DNA from: Dryas octopetala
Taxonomy: Eukaryota > Streptophyta > Magnoliopsida > Rosales > Rosaceae
Length of the DNA: 64,000 nt
Assembly (NCBI GenBank): GCA_963921425.1
Contig: OY992837.1
Location: 8,281,896-8,345,895, forward strand
Direction: 5' to 3'
The position numbers were made by a program, and so were the translations under genes. This document shows, one piece after another, positions 48,317 to 59,195 of this stretch. Below the pieces are notes generated by a model. The model did not search any database and had not been told where the DNA came from. It worked only from the letters and a program-made list of their open reading frames with translations. Position 1 is the stretch's first letter. Each line of letters opens with the position of its first letter.

Positions 48317-48740
48317 TAAGCTATTTGATACAACAATGTATAACAAGCTTACATCATTTCTCACATGTAACTCTAACCTATAAGTGGTGAGCAAACATAT
48401 ACTTACAGACAGATTGGGGGATAGAGGATTTGAACCCAGGATAGACTGCAAACAAGCTTTAATATTGTGTAGAAAATTGGAGTATCAAACTCAAAATCAA
48501 TTGAAAATATATCAAGAAGTCCAAGACCCTATAAACACTATAACATATAACTGTTTAGCTTAACAGAACCCTGATGTGTGTCGGCACTTAATCAATTTGC
48601 ATTTAATTCCTTACTTGATTTCAAAGAACTAAAAAAATCTAAGGCAATGTGGAAGATGCATGCAAGACATGACAAATCGATGTACGTATCATGAGAAAAG
48701 CCTTTGTATTTGAGTGATAGGCCATATATTATAAATTTAT
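48317..48740. other. Spacer with a tRNA-related repeat relic
   Basis: The stretch 48375-48560 contains 'ggatttgaacccaggat', a B-box-like word, and 'ggagtatcaaactcaaaatcaattg', which belong to a dispersed plant repeat. It is truncated and its class is uncertain. TATAAATTTAT at 48730-48740 is the left duplication of the next MITE. Confidence 0.35.
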
Positions 48741-49285
48741 AAGAAATTACAGATTTAGTCCACTTCTTTTATATCTAGTTTAATTTTGGTTCACGATCTT
48801 TTTTAAGTTCTGTTTTGGTTCACTAATTATTCCACTTGTTTAATAAAGGTTCAGATTTGTTTTCTCAAATCTGACCTCCTTTTTACCCTATCAAATCTCA
48901 CTCAAATTCAGCAAACATATACTTGTTTTAAAACTATACATCTCTATTTTACAATCATATAAAGATTATTTAAATTGGAGTTCTAAAACTCAAGATAATT
49001 GACCCCAAAGTAGGGTATCCGAAACTGTTAATTTTTCAAACTTCATTCAATTTCAATTCTCTTAGATTATAATACTCTAAATTGGTTCCTATGACTAAAA
49101 AATGATAAAATATAACTTAGACTTTAACTATAATTGAAGAAAACACAACTCAAGGATTTAAAGTGAAATCTAAACCTTTATTGAACAAATGAAACAATTA
49201 GTATACCAAAACAGAATTTAAAAAAGATCATAGATCAAAATTAAACTAGATATAAAATAAATGGACCAAATCTGTAATTTCCTCT
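48741..49285. mobile_element. Mutator-type MITE, copy 2 of the family at 1101-1694
   Basis: Inverted ends AAGAAATTACAGATTTAGTC and …GGACCAAATCTGTAATTTCCTC. ATAAATTTAT flanks both sides (48731-48740 and 49286-49295), a perfect 10-bp target duplication. The arms and the interior ('caaacatatacttgtttta', 'gataattgacc', 'aaagtagggta') match the copy at 1101-1694 in the same order. Confidence 0.88.
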
Positions 49286-49295
49286 ATAAATTTAT

Positions 49296-49743
49296 AACTA
49301 ATTAACCAACGTGAAGATCATGAAAGTGAGCATTGCTCACATCACAGTGACAAAAGATTTTCTTGTGGCTTCCTACATAGTTTGTCCCTTATATATGAAT
49401 CTTTGCCGAATACCTGAATCTGGTCGAGTATTTAATTAATTATATAATATACATAATATTAAATGAAAGTCTAGTACTCTGTCATTATCAAATACCTACA
49501 TGCATTTATACATAAAACAATTAATGTAGCTTAAAAAAAATCCTAAGCAATTAATTTTTTCAATCATATGGGCTTACTTTATTATAAAACAGAAAATATT
49601 AATTACTATGTAAAGATTTAAAGTATATTTATTTAAAATACACCTGTACAGTGTAGACAAAGATTTCGTTTGGGCTTTTCAGCTACTTGGTCTCATACGA
49701 ATCTTTTCTGAATCTGGGTATTAAAGTATCAATCTACTCCGTC
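49296..49743. other. Spacer holding half of a broken tandem duplication
   Basis: The block 49403-49560 ('gaatctgg…ctctgtcattatcaaa…ttaatgtagctt…aaatcctaa') recurs as 49705-49753 and continues after the MULE at 59186-59290. The MULE therefore landed in one of two tandem copies. Confidence 0.6.
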
Positions 49744-49753
49744 ATTATCAAAC

Positions 49754-51101
49754 GGGTTTTTTTTTTTAAAGCCCAAATATTAAATAACCCTGACTGTGCG
49801 GCCCAGTTGAAAAAATGCGGTACCAACGCGGCCCACTTTTAAAATGGCCCGGAAGACTCGCAACAAAAACCATTAAAAAGCAGCAAAATTACGGGCCCTG
49901 CCACCGGTTCTTTTAACTATCCGTTAATTGCCATAACTGCAATTAACCTCTTAAAACGTCTTTAAACTGTATTAGCAGATGATTATAATCAAAACAAAAT
50001 CACAGAGCCTTCTGGAATCACAAACACGAAGAACAAAAACCGTTTTCGATTGCCTTGAAGAATAAAAAACCACAGACCTATTCTGAATGAGAGATTCAAG
50101 CAAAGAGAAACAACACCTGGTAGCTACTGACCACCATTGTCGAGGAAGAAGAAGAAGCGACACCCAATTTCTACCTCAATAGCTACTGACTTCCAGGTAC
50201 AATTTCTTCTACAAAACATTACATATTGAACCGAGTACCAAAAACAATTTTCAACGAAAAACCTAGACCCATTTCAATGAAAGACAGTATTGTCAATATC
50301 TACTAATAGCCATAAACCCATTTCGATATTTACTAAACGGTTGCTTTTTAATGGTTTTCCAGACTCGAAAATAGAAGGAAACCCTAATAACTACTGACCA
50401 ACATTATCCAAGAAGAAGAAGAAGAAGCTACCTCAATAAAACATTGAAGAAGAAGAAGAAGCTACTGACAAACAGGTACTATTGGCTTGCTTGGTAATAT
50501 ATGTCATTGTCTGGTTAAATTGCCTATGTTTATGTAATATTCCCCAATGTCAAATATGTGGGATACTAATTGATCTATATGCATATGGTAGTCGTCTAAT
50601 TGATATAGATTAATATCTAATATGTGGGATTCTAATTGTTACTGGCTGGTAGTAACAATTAGAATCTCACATTTGGTGGGATTCTAATCATTACTGGATG
50701 GTAGTAAAAATTGGAATCTGACAAATTAGATATCTCCACTACCTATGTATTGCCACTGCCTGGAATTGTTACTGGCTGGTAGTAACAATTGGAATCTCAC
50801 AAATTAGATATTGGCACTGCCTATGCAGATTTTCCAATGACAAATATGTGGGATTCTAATTGTTACTGGCTGGTAGTAACAATTGGAATCTCACATTTGG
50901 TAGTAACTATCTGCTTTATTGCAGACTGGGGCATTTGGTTAGACTTAAAAACAGTGTTGCATTTGAATTGTTACTGAGGGAAAACAGTGAGGATACTTAG
51001 AACTGAAAAGTGGAGGAAGTGGAATTGTTACTGGCTGGTAGTAACAATTGGAATCTCACATTTGGTACTAACTATCTGCTTTATTGCAGGATTCAAAGAA
51101 A
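49754..51101 (+). promoter_or_regulatory. 5' terminus, promoter and leader of the MULE protease gene
   Basis: GC-richer terminal 160 bp with repeated 'gcggccca' words, then purine-rich GAAGAAGAAG leader-like blocks at 50143-50160 and 50413-50463. Each block is followed by 'gctactgac' and a GT donor-like site (50197, 50476). From 50620 come five copies of the palindrome AATTGTTACTGGCTGGTAGTAACAATT or diverged forms. Two 'ctgctttattgcag' acceptors follow (50913-50926 and 51076-51089), the second immediately before the ATG exon. Leader introns are therefore likely. Confidence 0.5.
50634..51049. repeat. Palindromic repeats in the leader of the MULE protease gene
   Basis: Near-identical copies of a 27-bp imperfect palindrome (arms AATTGTTACT / AGTAACAATT, loop GGCTGGT) at 50634-50660, 50764-50790, 50858-50884 and 51023-51049, and a diverged copy at 50685-50712. 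Each copy sits in a wider unit with 'gtgggattct' before and 'ggaatctcacattt' after it. Confidence 0.9.
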
Positions 51102-54100
51102 ATGGCCACAAGAAGGGCAACAACAAGTGCACAAGAAAAAACCATTATACCAAAACAGTCCGGAAAAATTCAGTACAGGTGCAACATGGTTGCATTCCAA
51201 AGTGCTATGGACAAAATTAAAGATGACCTGACTCCCAAGGCATACGAAAAGCTACAAAAAACACCTTTTTGGCCACTTATAAATGCATTTCGTAATGAAA
51301 TGATGGGAAGCAACCCTGTGAAATCAGATGACGGTGTTGGATTCTTCATCCAAGCATACAACAAGGAAACAGAGAAGTTCCATTTTGGTAACAAGGAAGT
51401 AGAACTTACAACAAGTGACATTGCTGATTTATTTGGGCTGCCAGAATTGGGAAATGAAGTTGTTTTGACAAAAAAAGGTTTCAAGAAATCCAAGTTCATT
51501 ACAGATCACTTTAAGGATGATGAACAAAGGATAAATAGAACCTCAGTGCAAAATGCTCTCTATAAAGCAGTAGAGGAAGGAAAACAACCTCAGACACCAG
51601 CAGGGAATCAGAAAACTTCAAGGAAGAGAAGACTGAAAGACAACAGTGACGATGTTGTACGTCTGATAATTTTGTACTTGTTGGCTACTTTCCTATTCCC
51701 AAACTCTGGATACCACCTTGCTTGGGACTTGGTCAAGCATGCTGAAGACTTGGATGGAATGGTACATAAAGCATGGGCAAAGGGAGTGCATGATTACTTG
51801 CACAAATCATTGTGCAAAGACAGTAAATCAATGGCTGGTTGTGTTGTTGCCATACTGGTAAGCACTAAACTGAATTCATTAAATATGAATGTATTATTTT
51901 AGACACTATGTTTAACCATTTTTGTACGATTTTTCTCTTTGATGAATTCCAGTATTGGATATGCAAAAAGACAAACATCATTAATCCAATCAAGGGCAGA
52001 GAGGAGGAAACTCCTGGCATAGTCAAATGGGATCTGGATGATCTCAATCTCAAGTTGAAACATTACACACTTGAAGACTTTGAGGTAAAAAAGCAAAACA
52101 AAATATAGTTACTTTATACTAGTAACTATTTTCAAAACCAAAACACTAACAATCTTCACTTTAAATTGTGAAGAACATGTTTGATGATGAAGAAAGAGGG
52201 GAGAAACCAACTAATGAGGAAACATGCCGGCTAGGAGACACAGAAGAATCAGAAGAAGATAAAGATCCACAACCGACACTCCAAGATTGGTTAGATAAAA
52301 AACACAAAGAGGAGGAAGTGGAAGTAGAACCGTCACCGTCACTCGAAGCTTGGGTAAGAATTCAAAAATAATAACAAAACGCCACTGCATATTTATTGTG
52401 CATTTTTGTTCTATAAGTTGCCACTATTAGACAATAACAAACACCTGCAAACCAGAAATTGCCACTGCCTATGCATATTTCTAATTGTTACTTCCAGTTA
52501 GTAACAATTGGAATTTCTCATATTGGGGTGTGCCTATTTCCTACTGTCAAATATGTGGGATTCTAATTGTTACTTCCAGGTAGTAACAACTGGAATTTCA
52601 CATATTGGGGTGTGCCTATTTCCTACTGTCAAATATGTGGGATTCTAATTGTTACTTCCAGTTAGTAACAATTGGAATTTCTCATATTGGGGTGTGCCTA
52701 TTTCCTACTGTCAAATATGTGGGATTCTAATTGTTACTTCCAGTTAGTAACAATTGGAATTTCTCATATTGGGGTGTGCCTATTTCCTACTGTCAAATAT
52801 GTGGGATTCTAATTGTTACTTCCAGGTAGTAACAACTGGAATTTCACATATTGGGGTGTGCCTATTTCCTACTGTCAAATATGTGGGATTCTAATTGTTA
52901 CTTCCAGTTAGTAACAATTGGAATTTCTCATATTGGGGTGTGCCTATTTCCTACTGTCAAATATGTGGGATTCTAATTGTTACTTCCAGGTAGTAACAAC
53001 TGGAATTTCACATTTCCGTTTGTAATAAAATGCCACTTTATCAAAGTAACAATATGGCAAACACTAACATTTTCTTTTATGCATGCAGTTAGACCGCTTT
53101 GAAAGTGAGCAAATCAGTAGGGGGAATAAGAAGGACATGGAAGAATTCCGTAACATCTATGAAGAAGTCATAAAGGAATTAAAGACATTAGTGGTAAATG
53201 AAGATGAAGATGAAGATCACAATGAAGATGAAGATGAAGTCATTGGCAAAAAATTGATTAAACAACTCACCACTTACAATGCCATACTTGATGAGAAAAA
53301 TGCTAGTTATTGGCAAATGGTTCTCACTGCAAAGGAAGAAATTGGGAAACTCAAGAGTGACAATTATGAACTGAGCCAAGAAAATAAGAAATTGAAAATG
53401 ATGAACAACAAAGTTAAGCAATTACTCAATGAAGAGAAAGAAAAGAGAAGAAGTGATATAGAGGAACAACAAGTCCAAGAGGCCAAAACAAAATCACTCT
53501 TTGAAGAGATTGAGAAGCTGAAAGAAACAATTTCAAGACAGAAAGAGATGATAGAGAAGTTGGTTAACAGTGGGAACATTGAGTGCCAAGCACAAAGGTC
53601 AGGCCCACTTATCTCACCTGAAAGAGACGAGCAAATGGAAGGAGAGCATCCAGCTGAAGATTCTTTTGAGCATCAACATGAGCCTCAAGCTGCAAGGACT
53701 CCTCAACAAGGGCATACAGCTGAAGACTCTTCTGAGCATCAAGATGAGCCTTCACCATCTTTTGCCTTTGAGAATGCTGCATCAGTTCAATTAACTCCCA
53801 ATCTACCTGCACAGAATCAACCTGAACAGTCTTCTCCCTGCCTTGCAATTGTACAATACTCAATGCTGGGAAGGTTAAAGGAGAGAGAAGACAGAGTTAG
53901 GAAGGTTGATGATATATATGAATACAACTTTGAACCAAGGAAGAAGAAGAAAGCTGCAAGAAAAGACGTACCAGAATTGCCACACAAAACAAGAAAGATA
54001 ATGACAAGAGCTGAAAAAGGCAAAGGAAAAAGTGAACAACCAAACTTTGATTTGGACCTGGACCTGACACAAGAAGATGATGACCTGACCCAGGAAGGTG

Positions 54101-55536
54101 ATACAGACTTAACACAACAAGCTGCAAAAAGACCAAATCTCGAAAACATAAAGTGGTCAAAGTATCCGGTCTTCAAATTATTGAATGAAAGAGTTCAACA
54201 ACTCCTAATTGAATTTTGGACAAATGCCCCACACAGGTACTATTGCATTTTTATGTTGAATTTTAAAACACCTGATTGCCACTGCAAGGCAGTAACAATA
54301 GCTTAAGCTACTGACTACAATATACTGTTTATGCAGCACCTTACTATGGCAGAAAGGAGAAGGTGGAATCAGTGCAGTCTCTAGACAAGATGTTCTAAAC
54401 TTGATCATGGACAATGCAGTGACAAACAATGTAAGACCAATTTCTACACAAACTCAAATTAATTTAAAGAGTAAAAATTATTGTAAACTACTTAACATTG
54501 TTTAAATCTTGCATACCAGATGATTGATGCATTTGGAGAACTACTGCAAGAGGAAATGGACAAAATAGAATCTGAAACACCTGCAAAGTCAACATTCCTC
54601 ACAACCTTTGCTTCAGTAAGTTCATTTAAAACTTCATTACTCAAAATTAACCAAGACTTCATCATTGTTACTGACAGTCAGTGACAATTCAATAACAGAT
54701 TAAGGATGCAGAAGATGATCAGTTGGGGATAGAACAATTCCTTTTTGAACCTCTCCTTAATTGCTTGGGGAAGTCGGACAAGATATTCATCCCAATGGTC
54801 ACTTCTGAAGCTTTTCATCACACACTACTTGTGATGGACAAGGATGCGGGAAATTGGCTTCACTTCAACCCCATGAAGCAAAGAAGGATCGAGATGGATA
54901 TATGCTACAAAAAAGCCCAAAGACTGGTATGAAATGTGTTTAGATTTCATAAAACTAAATTCTATGGACTTAAAGATTGATATGAAATGTGTTTAAATTT
55001 TAAAAACAATGTACTTTAAAATGCAGAAAGCGCGCGTGGACAGCTGGATCTATGTCATGCAGGAAGTAGCGGATAGTATTCTAAAATCAAGAATAAGAAG
55101 AAAGCTAAACAAAAGAAGCACTGCAAGAGAGCTCAAATTCACTGAAGTTGAGCTCACAGATGACAATGAAGCAACACTCAGATGGTTGAAAGACTTCAGC
55201 AATGACTACGAACTTCACCAATCTAAAATTTGTCCACAGCAGTCAGAGACATCGTAAGTCGTCTACCATATGCATATAGATCAATTTCAACAAAATTATT
55301 AAAAAAATAATCTTAAACTGATGCCATTCAATTTTATAATTTGCAGATTGGATTGTGGGGTCTTTGTCATGTATTATATGGACAAAGTTTCAAAAGAAGA
55401 GCTGAATAACAACAAAATCACAAAAAAGGACATTCAAAAGTTCAAAGCAAATGTAATTGAAAGGTTCATTAACCATGAACAAAGCTGGACTTCGCAGCAA
55501 CTTCAATCCTTCAAGAAAATCCAGATGAAGGACTGA
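51102..55536 (+). CDS. MULE-borne ULP1-type cysteine protease, nine exons, 1016 residues
   Basis: Exons by eye: 51102-51857, 51953-52084, 52174-52353, 53089-54236, 54337-54430, 54520-54615, 54699-54926, 55027-55253, 55347-55536. All have GT..AG borders and the frame is kept with no internal stop. Residues about 40-250 form a globular domain like those preceding ULP1 in plant transposon proteins (FWPLINAF, TTSDIADLFGLPELGNEV). Residues 357-530 are a Glu/Lys-rich coiled coil, then an acidic Gln/Pro-rich linker and a basic patch (KKKKAARK, about 643) that may be a nuclear signal. The C-terminal C48 peptidase domain has HHTLLVMD (His842) and LDCGVFVM (Cys957). The position usually held by Asp reads Asn859 (LHFNP). 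ULP1 proteases remove SUMO-like modifiers in the nucleus; substrate here unknown. Tail-to-tail with the transposase gene. Confidence 0.85.
52480..53015. repeat. 82-bp tandem repeat filling intron 3 of the protease gene
   Basis: 'GGGGTGTGCCTATTTCCTAC' starts at 52525, 52607, 52689, 52771, 52853 and 52935, an exact period of 82 bp. Each unit contains the palindrome with arms ATTGTTACT / AGTAACAA. Two variants alternate: one reads 'gttagtaacaattggaatttct', the other 'ggtagtaacaactggaatttca'. Their order along the array is A B A A B A B. Array edges blur into single-copy intron. Confidence 0.95.
54275..54299. repeat. Single palindromic repeat in intron 4 of the protease gene
   Basis: ATTGCCACTGCAAGGCAGTAACAAT, an imperfect palindrome of the same family as the 30-bp array at 55721-55850, lies 39 bp after the exon 4 donor site. 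Another copy (ATTGTTACTGACAGTCAGTGACAAT, 54664-54689) lies in intron 6. Confidence 0.8.
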
Positions 55537-56180
55537 TCACACTCTGTGCTGTGCCGAAGAAGGACTTTACCTACTGCTTTTTTATGTTTTAAAATTCAAG
55601 TTTATGTATTTTTGTTTCGAACATATTGCAGAATTTTATTCCTATGTTGAACTCTTTTGTCTTTTTTATATTGAATTTTAAAATGCTTAACAGGTTGACA
55701 CTGTCAAACGATGGAACAATATGTGATTGCCACTGCCAGGCAGTAACAATATGCAATTGCCACTGCCAGGCAGTAACAATATACAATTGCCACTGCCAGG
55801 CAGTAACAATATGCAATTGCCACTGCCAGGCAGTAACAAAAAACGTGATTAAAACAGTAACAAGGGAAACACAAAACATGCATGGACTTCACAAACCACC
55901 ATATTAAAACAAGCACAACAATTTAAAATCATAAGAGTAACATAAACAAAAATTAAGAGATGAAAAAATATCATTTCCAAAAGCCAAAACAACATAGTAA
56001 CAAAATGTTACTATGCAACTGTAACAAAAAATATCTATCCAAAATATCATTTACAAATGGGCTCCTATTAATCAAGTCACATATTGCCAATGCATAAAAT
56101 TTCCTCAATTGTTTAAAACCTATAAACCAATAAACTGTCACGCAGTACCATTATTACTAAAACCTAGAGCAACCATAAAA
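55537..56180. other. Intergenic region between the two convergent MULE genes
   Basis: Holds the 3' untranslated regions of both genes, the 30-bp palindromic array, and one further hairpin TGTTACTATGCAACTGTAACA at 56005-56025. It is A/T-rich with no coding frame. Confidence 0.6.
55721..55850. repeat. 30-bp tandem palindromic repeat downstream of the protease gene
   Basis: Four units of 30 bp starting at 55726, 55756, 55786 and 55816, each with ATTGCCACTGCC / GGCAGTAACAAT arms. The array lies about 190 bp after the protease stop codon and 330 bp before the transposase stop, thus between two convergent genes. Confidence 0.95.
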
Positions 56181-58451
56181 CTAAATTGGCTCTCTACATG
56201 TCTTCCGGTTATGACCATCAGGTTTTCCGCAGCGACTACACTTTCTGGCACGAGCAGCTTCTTCACCTATAGACTTCGCCCTCTTTGTCTTTGGCCTACC
56301 ACAAGGTCTCTTAGTAATAGGAGGCTGAACTATCATAGCATCTTGACTAAAATCATATAATGCTTGAGAAATATTTGGAACCGGAAAAATTGGAAACTCA
56401 TAAGAACCCTTAAAAGACTCCGTCTTGAAATAACTGTCAATGAAACTGTACATTGAAGCTCCATGTCTCTGAATGGCAGCAAAAGCATGAGCACAAGGGA
56501 AACCTGAAACACGCCACTCATGGCATGAACAAGTCTTCTTTTCCAAATCTACACACACAGTCACCTTCCCTTCAACTTGGTAGACATGAGATGAAGATCG
56601 AATCACCTTCCAGTGCAAACCAACTTTGGATCTCTCTCTCAACTTCAGTTCCAAATTAGGACAAAGCTCAGTAGACCACGATTCTGCCTCTATTTTTCGA
56701 TTTGCCATATTCTCCATCACTTTGGTTCTAATGCCTTCAATCATATCTAAAATGGGGAGGGACCTCAGCTCCAAAATCCAAAAATTAAATGACTCGGACA
56801 CATTGTTGCACATTTCCCCATACCTGTTACCTTTAAAAAACGCATTAGACCATTTTTCATATGGTGCTTCTGCCAAAAAGTCAATAGCAGGACGACCACC
56901 CTCTGCCTCCAGCTTCCCAGCAGATAAGTTAAATGCCTCCTCAGTACGTGCATAAGCACAACACATGAACAAAAATAAAACCCTCTCACGCATATACTTA
57001 TTGTGTGTTGTCGGATACCTATTTGCAAGGTTACGTTTCAAATGCTGAAAACAAAAACTGTGAGGCCAACCCGGAAAAACAGTAGCAATAGCATTGATGA
57101 GACCAGCATTCCGATCAGTAATGAAAGTAACTATCCGCTTTTGAGGAACCAAAACATCAGCCAACCTTTCCATGAACCACGTCCAATTATCTTCAGTCTC
57201 CGAATCCACAATTCCAAAGGCAAGAGGATAGAAACCTGCAAAAACAAAGCATTATAAGAAAGCTACTAACTGACAGTAGCAATTAAATCAGACAGTTTTA
57301 ACACTTCAAATCACAATGAAAACAAAACAAATTCACAAAAAACAATCACATTAAAAAGCAAATAAATTACCTTCATTTCCGTTCTTTCCAGTAGCAGCAA
57401 GCAATTGGCCCTTGAACTTGTTTTTCAAAAAAGTACCATCAAGAAAAAGCATCGGCCTACATGCCATGAATCCCTTCTTGCAAGCACCAAAACAGATAAA
57501 CAGCTTCTGAAAACGTTGTGTCTCACCATCCACTTGCAATTTCGCAACAGTACCATCATTACTCAATACCAAAGATTTCAAATACCAAACAAGCTGCTTG
57601 TATGACTCCTTGTCATCACCATAAACAACATCTTTTGCCAACTCCTTAGCATACCAGGCAGTACGGTATGACACATCTAAACCATAGCTATTTTTAATGT
57701 CTTTCACAATATCAATTGGCCTCTTCCCAGGATTAGACCTAATATCATCAACGACAATACTTTTCACAATACGAGAAACCAATCTTTCAGACTTTGTTTC
57801 CCGAATCACACCACGACATGTGTGAACATTATCCAAATGCCTAATGTAAAAACAACCATTGACTCTACAAAGATACGCCTTTACATGCCAATGACAACCA
57901 TCAGAAAGCTTCTTAAAGCACTCAGCATACACACGAGTTTTTTCATTTTTAATATACACAAACTTAAAACCCATCTCAATAGCATACTTGCACAACTTCT
58001 CCCTAAACTCAATGACACCACCTTCAAATCTTTGACCAACACCTTCAATATACCCTTCCCAAGCCTTGGTCAAATAAACCTTCTCCGCCTCAGCCTTATA
58101 ACACCCTAGATAATCATTTTCAACAATTGCTGAATCACTTGTTGAAATCCCACCACTATCAGCAGAACACAAAGAATTGCTACTAGAACCACTGTCAGTA
58201 ACAAAAATATCAACTATTTGAGCATTGAATAATGACAAACAAGTAAACAACATCTTCAAGTCCTGATCATCTGCCAATACACATCCAGATTGACCGCCAA
58301 GAACATATTTCAACACAAACGAACCAATCTTCAACATACTAAACTTTGTGCAAATCAAATTGCACAAACCACAAAAACTCCAACTAACAGACAGTGGCAA
58401 AACCACAGTCTGAGAACAGTAAATAACCCTCGCAACGAAATTTGAATCCAT
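56181..58451 (-). CDS. MURA-type MULE transposase, two exons, 711 residues
   Basis: Exon 1 58451-57371 and exon 2 57235-56181, joined by a GT..AG intron of 135 bp, restore the signature GFYPLAFGIVDSE across the junction. An N-terminal region is followed by the MuDR-type zinc-ribbon-like domain (about residues 195-240, ECFKKLSDGCHWHVKAYLC … H…HTC) and the MULE DDE domain. Catalytic candidates are Asp338 (LDGTFLK), Asp401 (FITDRN) and Glu459 or Glu460, with the CxxH pair Cys422/His425. A SWIM zinc finger follows (Cys596, Cys598, Cys608, His610), then an AT-hook-like RPCGRPKTKR (671-680) and a C-terminal CX2CX5HX4C zinc knuckle (Cys693, Cys696, His702, Cys707). The start MDSNFVARV follows a possible leader intron acceptor at 58455. 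Nuclear DNA-cutting and joining enzyme; no break seen, so probably functional. Confidence 0.9.
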
Positions 58452-59185
58452 GATACCTAAAAAAGCAAAAAAAATAACCAAAACTAAAAAGTTACGAACA
58501 TGCAGTAACAATAACAATAACAATTCAAACAGTACCAATTCTAATAACAACAACAAACACAATGAAAAAATAAAACAAAAGCCACACCCTAAAATCATTA
58601 ATCAAAACAAAAAACAAACAGATTCTAAACGTAAAAATCTTCAATCGATGTAAAATTCCATACATACAAAAATCAAAAATCAAAGAACAATACAAAAACC
58701 ATACCAGATGAAGCACAAACCGAGAGACAGAGAGCCAAAAACAAACAGATTCTGAATCGAAAATCTTCAATCAATCAATCTAAAATTCAAAAAATACAGA
58801 AATTGAAATCAAACAACAATACAAAACCCATACCAGATGAAGCACAAACCGAGAGAGAGAAAGAGAGAGATAAAGAGAGAGAGAGAGAGAGAGACAGAGA
58901 GAGACAGAGACAAAAACCATACCAGATCGACTACCCCAAGCTTGATCGATCGAGTAACGAAGCTCAGTTTTACGAGCAGAGGCACAGAGCAACTATGATC
59001 CCGCGCATTCAAAAATAACGATTTATAACAGTAAGGGTAAAAATGGCATTTGAAAGAAAACAGTGGACCGGAAGAAAAATAAATGGGCCGGCAAAGAGAC
59101 AACTGGGCTGCACAGGAAAACAGAAAAATCAATAGGGCTGCACAGGAAGCGCAAGCCCAAAATTGGGTGTTATAATCATTATCTT
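58452..59185 (-). promoter_or_regulatory. Leader, promoter and 3' terminus of the MULE on the transposase side
   Basis: On the minus strand this precedes the transposase ATG. A 76-bp block ('accagatgaagcacaaaccgagag…aaaaac') occurs twice (58703 and 58832) together with 'aaaatcttcaatc' words (58635, 58759), i.e. a tandem duplication of about 130 bp. A (GA)n tract lies at 58854-58894. The last 130 bp carry 'gggctgcacagg' twice (59106, 59135) and 'gcccaaaattgggtg', matching the 'gcggccca' and 'gcccaaat' words at the left terminus. Confidence 0.5.
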
Positions 59186-59195
59186 ATTATCAAAC

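Larger units (their letters stand above)
49754..59185. mobile_element. Autonomous-looking Mutator-like element carrying transposase and ULP1-type protease genes
   Basis: ATTATCAAAC stands at 49744-49753 and at 59186-59195, a perfect 10-bp target duplication around 9.4 kb. Two convergent genes lie inside: a plus-strand ULP1-type protease (51102-55536) and a minus-strand MURA-type transposase (56181-58451). Both stay open when spliced. The termini are not obvious inverted repeats. The best match is TGTGCGGCCCAGTTG at 49795-49809 against the complement of 59100-59114 (one mismatch), lying 40-70 bp inside the ends. MULEs with degenerate or absent terminal repeats are known in plants, as are MULEs that carry ULP1-like genes (called Kaonashi in Arabidopsis). 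Confidence 0.88.

Noticed and set aside
52480-53015. Regularly spaced repeats that might be taken for a CRISPR array
   Set aside because: The 82-bp units are contiguous, without unique spacers, lie in an intron of a plant transposon gene, and no cas genes exist.
53188-54176. Minus-strand frames of 65-119 codons inside protease exon 4
   Set aside because: Antisense of the Glu/Lys-rich coiled coil, which translates to Phe/Leu/Ser-rich shadows.
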